From MPNP01 sp963668325 (GTDB lineage Bacteria > Pseudomonadota > Alphaproteobacteria > Rhodobacterales > Rhodobacteraceae), in assembly GCA_963668325.1 (NCBI GenBank), contig OY764222.1, positions 2,108,001 to 2,172,000 of the forward strand: DNA of 64,000 nucleotides, in the 5' to 3' direction. Positions 61,800 through 64,000 of the stretch are shown one piece after another. Both the position numbers and the translations under genes were made by a program. Numbering within the stretch: the first letter of the stretch is position 1; each line of letters opens with the position of its first letter. The notes below the pieces were generated by a model. It was given only the letters and a program-made list of their open reading frames with translations, ran no database searches and was not told the origin of the DNA.

Positions 61800-62111
61800 A
61801 TGCATCCGGTAATTGCTGATAAAAAAGAAGATATCGTTATAATCTGCCAGCGGTATGATGTGGCCAAGTTGGAAATTTATGGTTCAGCCGCCAGGGGAAA
61901 AGATTTCGACCCAGATAAAAGTGATGCCGATTTCCTGGTGGAATTCTTCCCTTCTAGTGAACAGGGCCTTTTTGATCGGTTTATGGGTTTGTTTTACGAT
62001 TTGCGAAATGTCTTGGGTCGCAAGGTTGATCTGGGAGAGATGGGAGCCATAACCAACCCCTATCTTAAAGCATCCATTGATGAAGATCGGGAGATTGTCT
62101 TTGAAGCGTGA
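61800..62111 (+). CDS. MntA-type nucleotidyltransferase antitoxin
   Basis: A 103-residue minimal nucleotidyltransferase. The motif G-S-A-A-R-G-(x8)-D-A-D (about residues 27-43) gives the metal and nucleotide site. In type VII toxin-antitoxin systems this enzyme transfers AMP to a tyrosine of the HEPN toxin and silences it. The HepT gene overlaps its 3' end by 11 bases. Confidence 0.9.
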   Translation: MHPVIADKKEDIVIICQRYDVAKLEIYGSAARGKDFDPDKSDADFLVEFFPSSEQGLFDRFMGLFYDLRNVLGRKVDLGEMGAITNPYLKASIDEDREIVFEA

Positions 62112-62445
62112 TTCCAGATCTTGGTTGGCGGATATTAACTTGGCAGCAGTGAAAATAGAGAGTTACATCAAGGATATCGATTTTGAAGACTATACCGCAA
62201 ATAGTTTAATCCAAGACGGTGTTGAACGAAATTTCATAAATATTGGGGAAGCCTTGAACCTGCTTCATAAAAACGAACCCGAACTAGCCAAGGAAATCCC
62301 CCACTTACGGAAAATCGTGGATTTCCGCAATATGTTGACCCACAGCTATTTTCGTATCAAACCAGAAACTGTATGGGGGAGCGCAGTTGATAATTTACCT
62401 GAATTGCATCATAAAATCCGGGCAATTCTTGCTGAAATAGAATAG
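62101..62445 (+). CDS. HepT-type HEPN ribonuclease toxin
   Basis: A 114-residue HEPN-domain protein. The full RX4HXY motif is present as RNMLTHSY (about residues 81-88): Arg and His for RNA cleavage, Tyr as the AMP acceptor. The frame opens at 62077, but the TTG at 62101 gives the normal N-terminus (MKRDSRSWLADI). It is paired with the nucleotidyltransferase upstream. Confidence 0.9.
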   Translation: MKRDSRSWLADINLAAVKIESYIKDIDFEDYTANSLIQDGVERNFINIGEALNLLHKNEPELAKEIPHLRKIVDFRNMLTHSYFRIKPETVWGSAVDNLPELHHKIRAILAEIE

Positions 62446-62779
62446 GTGTCCCACTCTCATCAATTTGGCCAGGAATACAGGTAAGGAAAGCCTCACTGGA
62501 AGGATAACACCTGCAATGGCATGGAGGGATTTTCTATAGTCACAAGGTTCACTATACCGACATTTTTCTTTTAACCACTCCAAAAAAACCTCGTTAATCT
62601 TAGCCGCCAACCTTCCATATGAGATTTTGATACTTAATCAAAGTTATTTGAAAATGTGCCGCTTTAACGTGCTACAGAGAATTGAAAACAAACAGGCTTT
62701 ATTATCTTCGGGTATACTTGTAGATAAACCCTTAATAAATTTTGAGCACCTCTAATCTTGATAAGAATTAGAGAGGCTT
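62446..62779. other. Intergenic stretch between hepT and hemE
   Basis: No gene recognised. The minus strand is open from 62610 down into hepT (with KCRYSEPCDYRKSLHA), but I know no family for it. A hairpin at 62750-62773 (CTCTAAT and ATTAGAG) lies just after the hemE stop. Confidence 0.45.
62750..62773 (-). terminator. Possible terminator after hemE
   Basis: A 7-bp stem CTCTAAT/ATTAGAG with a 10-base loop, 7 bases beyond the hemE stop on the minus strand. The following sequence is only weakly T-rich. Confidence 0.4.
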
Positions 62780-63817
62780 TCAGAAATCTCTAATTATTTT
62801 CAGCATCTGTTCAACATTTCGAATAGGTGTTGTTGGTAATATACCATGACCCAGGTTAAAAATGTGTGGGTGGTCATGGCAGGCGTTAAGAATTTCCAAG
62901 GTTCTGCCCTCTAGGTTTTTCCCACCATTATGGAGTGCTTGTGGGTCAAGGTTGCCCTGGATGCAGTTTACCGTGGGGATAATATTGTCCACATCACCAA
63001 GATTGACATTATGGTCCAGGGCAAGGCAATCCAACCCCAGAGTAGAAACGAAGCCAGGGAGTTCCATCCCAGCTCCTTTTGGAAAGGCAATTACGGGAAT
63101 TCTTGGATACTTGTTTTTTAGAGCGTTGATAATTTGTTTATTAGGTGTAGTGATATATTGTTCAAAGAAATGACCCTCCAGTGTACCTGCCCAGCTATCA
63201 AAAAGCTTGATCACTTCTACACCGGCTTCAATTTGCCTGGAAAGATACTCAATGGTTGCTTTAGTCAAAAGCGAGATAATTTGGTCAAACAATTCTGGTT
63301 CATGGACCATGAATTTTTTTGTTGATACCTGACCTTTTTCACCCATACCAGCAATGAGGTAAGTTGCCACGGTCCAGGGGGAACCAGCAAATCCAATCAG
63401 GGTAACTTGGGGCGGTAAATTTGCCAATACCCTTTCTATTGTTTCATAGACAGGTTCCAGGACTTGATGGATTTCCTTTGGATTCTTTAAATTGTCTATC
63501 TGCGCTTGCATTTGTATGGGCGTAAGACGCGGTCCGATACCTTCAATGAACCTAACGTCCACGCCAAGTGCTTGCGGGAGTAAAAGTATGTCAGCAAATA
63601 GTATGGCTCCATCAAATCCAAATCGCTTGATCGGTTGAAGGGTTACTTCGCTGGCCAATTCAGGATTGTAACATAGGGAAAGAAAATCATTGGCCTGTTT
63701 TCGCAAGGATCTGTATTCAGGAAGGTATCGCCCGGCCTGTCTCATTAACCAAACCGGTGGAGGGTTGAGATTTTCACCTCTAAGTACCCTTAGAATAGGT
63801 TTGTCAAGATTACTCAT
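62780..63817 (-). CDS. hemE: Uroporphyrinogen decarboxylase
   Basis: Decarboxylates uroporphyrinogen III to coproporphyrinogen III in haem synthesis. The 345-residue protein has the first signature PPVWLMRQAGRYLPEYR, the AILFADILLLPQALG block with the catalytic Asp, GFAGSPWTVATYLIAG, and the C-terminal FNLGHGILPTTPI. It shares its pathway with hemF at 57.5 kb but not its transcript. Confidence 0.95.
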   Translation of the reverse strand: MSNLDKPILRVLRGENLNPPPVWLMRQAGRYLPEYRSLRKQANDFLSLCYNPELASEVTLQPIKRFGFDGAILFADILLLPQALGVDVRFIEGIGPRLTPIQMQAQIDNLKNPKEIHQVLEPVYETIERVLANLPPQVTLIGFAGSPWTVATYLIAGMGEKGQVSTKKFMVHEPELFDQIISLLTKATIEYLSRQIEAGVEVIKLFDSWAGTLEGHFFEQYITTPNKQIINALKNKYPRIPVIAFPKGAGMELPGFVSTLGLDCLALDHNVNLGDVDNIIPTVNCIQGNLDPQALHNGGKNLEGRTLEILNACHDHPHIFNLGHGILPTTPIRNVEQMLKIIRDF

Positions 63818-64000
63818 TTAACCTAATTGTATGTTTTATCGCTGAATAGATTTTGTTCATCCGAAATAGTTAATGGAATCCACACATAAAAGGGAATGAA
63901 ATTTCACAACTTATTATAGGATACGTTCCCGATGAGGTGCGTTCAGTTTTATATAACCAGATTTAGATTAAAGCCATGAACAACATAAAATCAATGCTAA
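63818..64000. other. Upstream region of hemE at the window end
   Basis: About 180 AT-rich bases presumably holding the hemE promoter. The last ATG at 63976 (ATGAACAACATAAAATCA) may begin a further gene outside the window, but too little is visible to tell. Confidence 0.4.

Noticed and set aside
62395..62610. A 71-codon minus-strand frame after hepT with a CRYSEPCDYRK segment.
   Set aside because: It overlaps the hepT 3' end, lacks a ribosome site and matches no family I know.
1..64000. tRNA genes and CRISPR arrays.
   Set aside because: No T-loop with a matching acceptor stem and no regularly spaced repeats were found by eye.

Overview
The window looks like chromosomal DNA of an AT-rich alphaproteobacterium, possibly Rhodospirillales-like; the order is an inference. 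The class is supported by several alphaproteobacterial gene arrangements: pgsA-moaD-moaE, an SRP RNA gene followed by dnaX-ybaB-recR, rpsU divergent from COQ9, a DUF1013 (TrcR-type) regulator, ClpS, a yejABEF transporter, and a 44-residue aa3-type cytochrome oxidase subunit IV. No tRNA, rRNA or CRISPR array was recognised.

Layout. 1-19.1 kb is mostly housekeeping: phospholipid and molybdopterin genes, a solitary YejA-type binding protein, an OmpA-like protein, ubiA, rsmE, gshA, plsY, a dihydroorotase-like gene and pyrB, a uracil-DNA glycosylase, moaB, a DsbD-domain protein, yqgE, tsaC, an acyl-CoA dehydrogenase and a metallo-hydrolase. 19.7-32.3 kb is a polyketide locus. A 17-codon leader ORF overlaps the start of a 3,412-residue type I polyketide synthase with the order KS-AT-DH-cMT-ER-KR-ACP-KS-AT(dead). 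It is followed by a free acyl carrier protein, an Sfp-type phosphopantetheinyl transferase and an alpha/beta hydrolase. The first module is fully reducing and C-methylating, in the order known from fungal highly reducing synthases. The last KS keeps its Cys-His-His set, but the AT after it has lost its active site and a subdomain, so the separate ACP probably serves the C-terminal KS.

32.4-38.5 kb returns to housekeeping (coxIV, rpsU, COQ9, quinone oxidoreductase, TrcR-like, clpS, HAD phosphatase, D-Ala-D-Ala carboxypeptidase). 38.5-46.2 kb is a visibly more GC-rich mobile island. It carries a Uma2-family protein, a four-gene element (zinc-ribbon protein, rve-type DDE transposase, ExeA-like AAA+ ATPase, TOPRIM/primase-like protein) and an intact 1.7-kb insertion sequence with terminal inverted repeats and a 9-bp target duplication. 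The island is bracketed by two diverged copies (about 90 percent identical) of a 142-bp segment made of the convergent 3' ends of the carboxypeptidase gene and yejF.

46.2-58.4 kb holds yejFEBA, a membrane-anchored cytochrome c, pheA, nudC, the SRP RNA, dnaX, ybaB, recR and hemF. dnaX contains an in-frame A AAA AAG slippery heptamer that could yield a gamma-like short product. 58.4-62.5 kb is accessory, decaying DNA: LysM-gene remnants, a secreted-protein gene broken by an amber codon, a dinD with CTG where ATG is expected, a dispersed repeat shared with the island, and a MntA/HepT toxin-antitoxin pair. hemE and a short intergenic stretch close the window.
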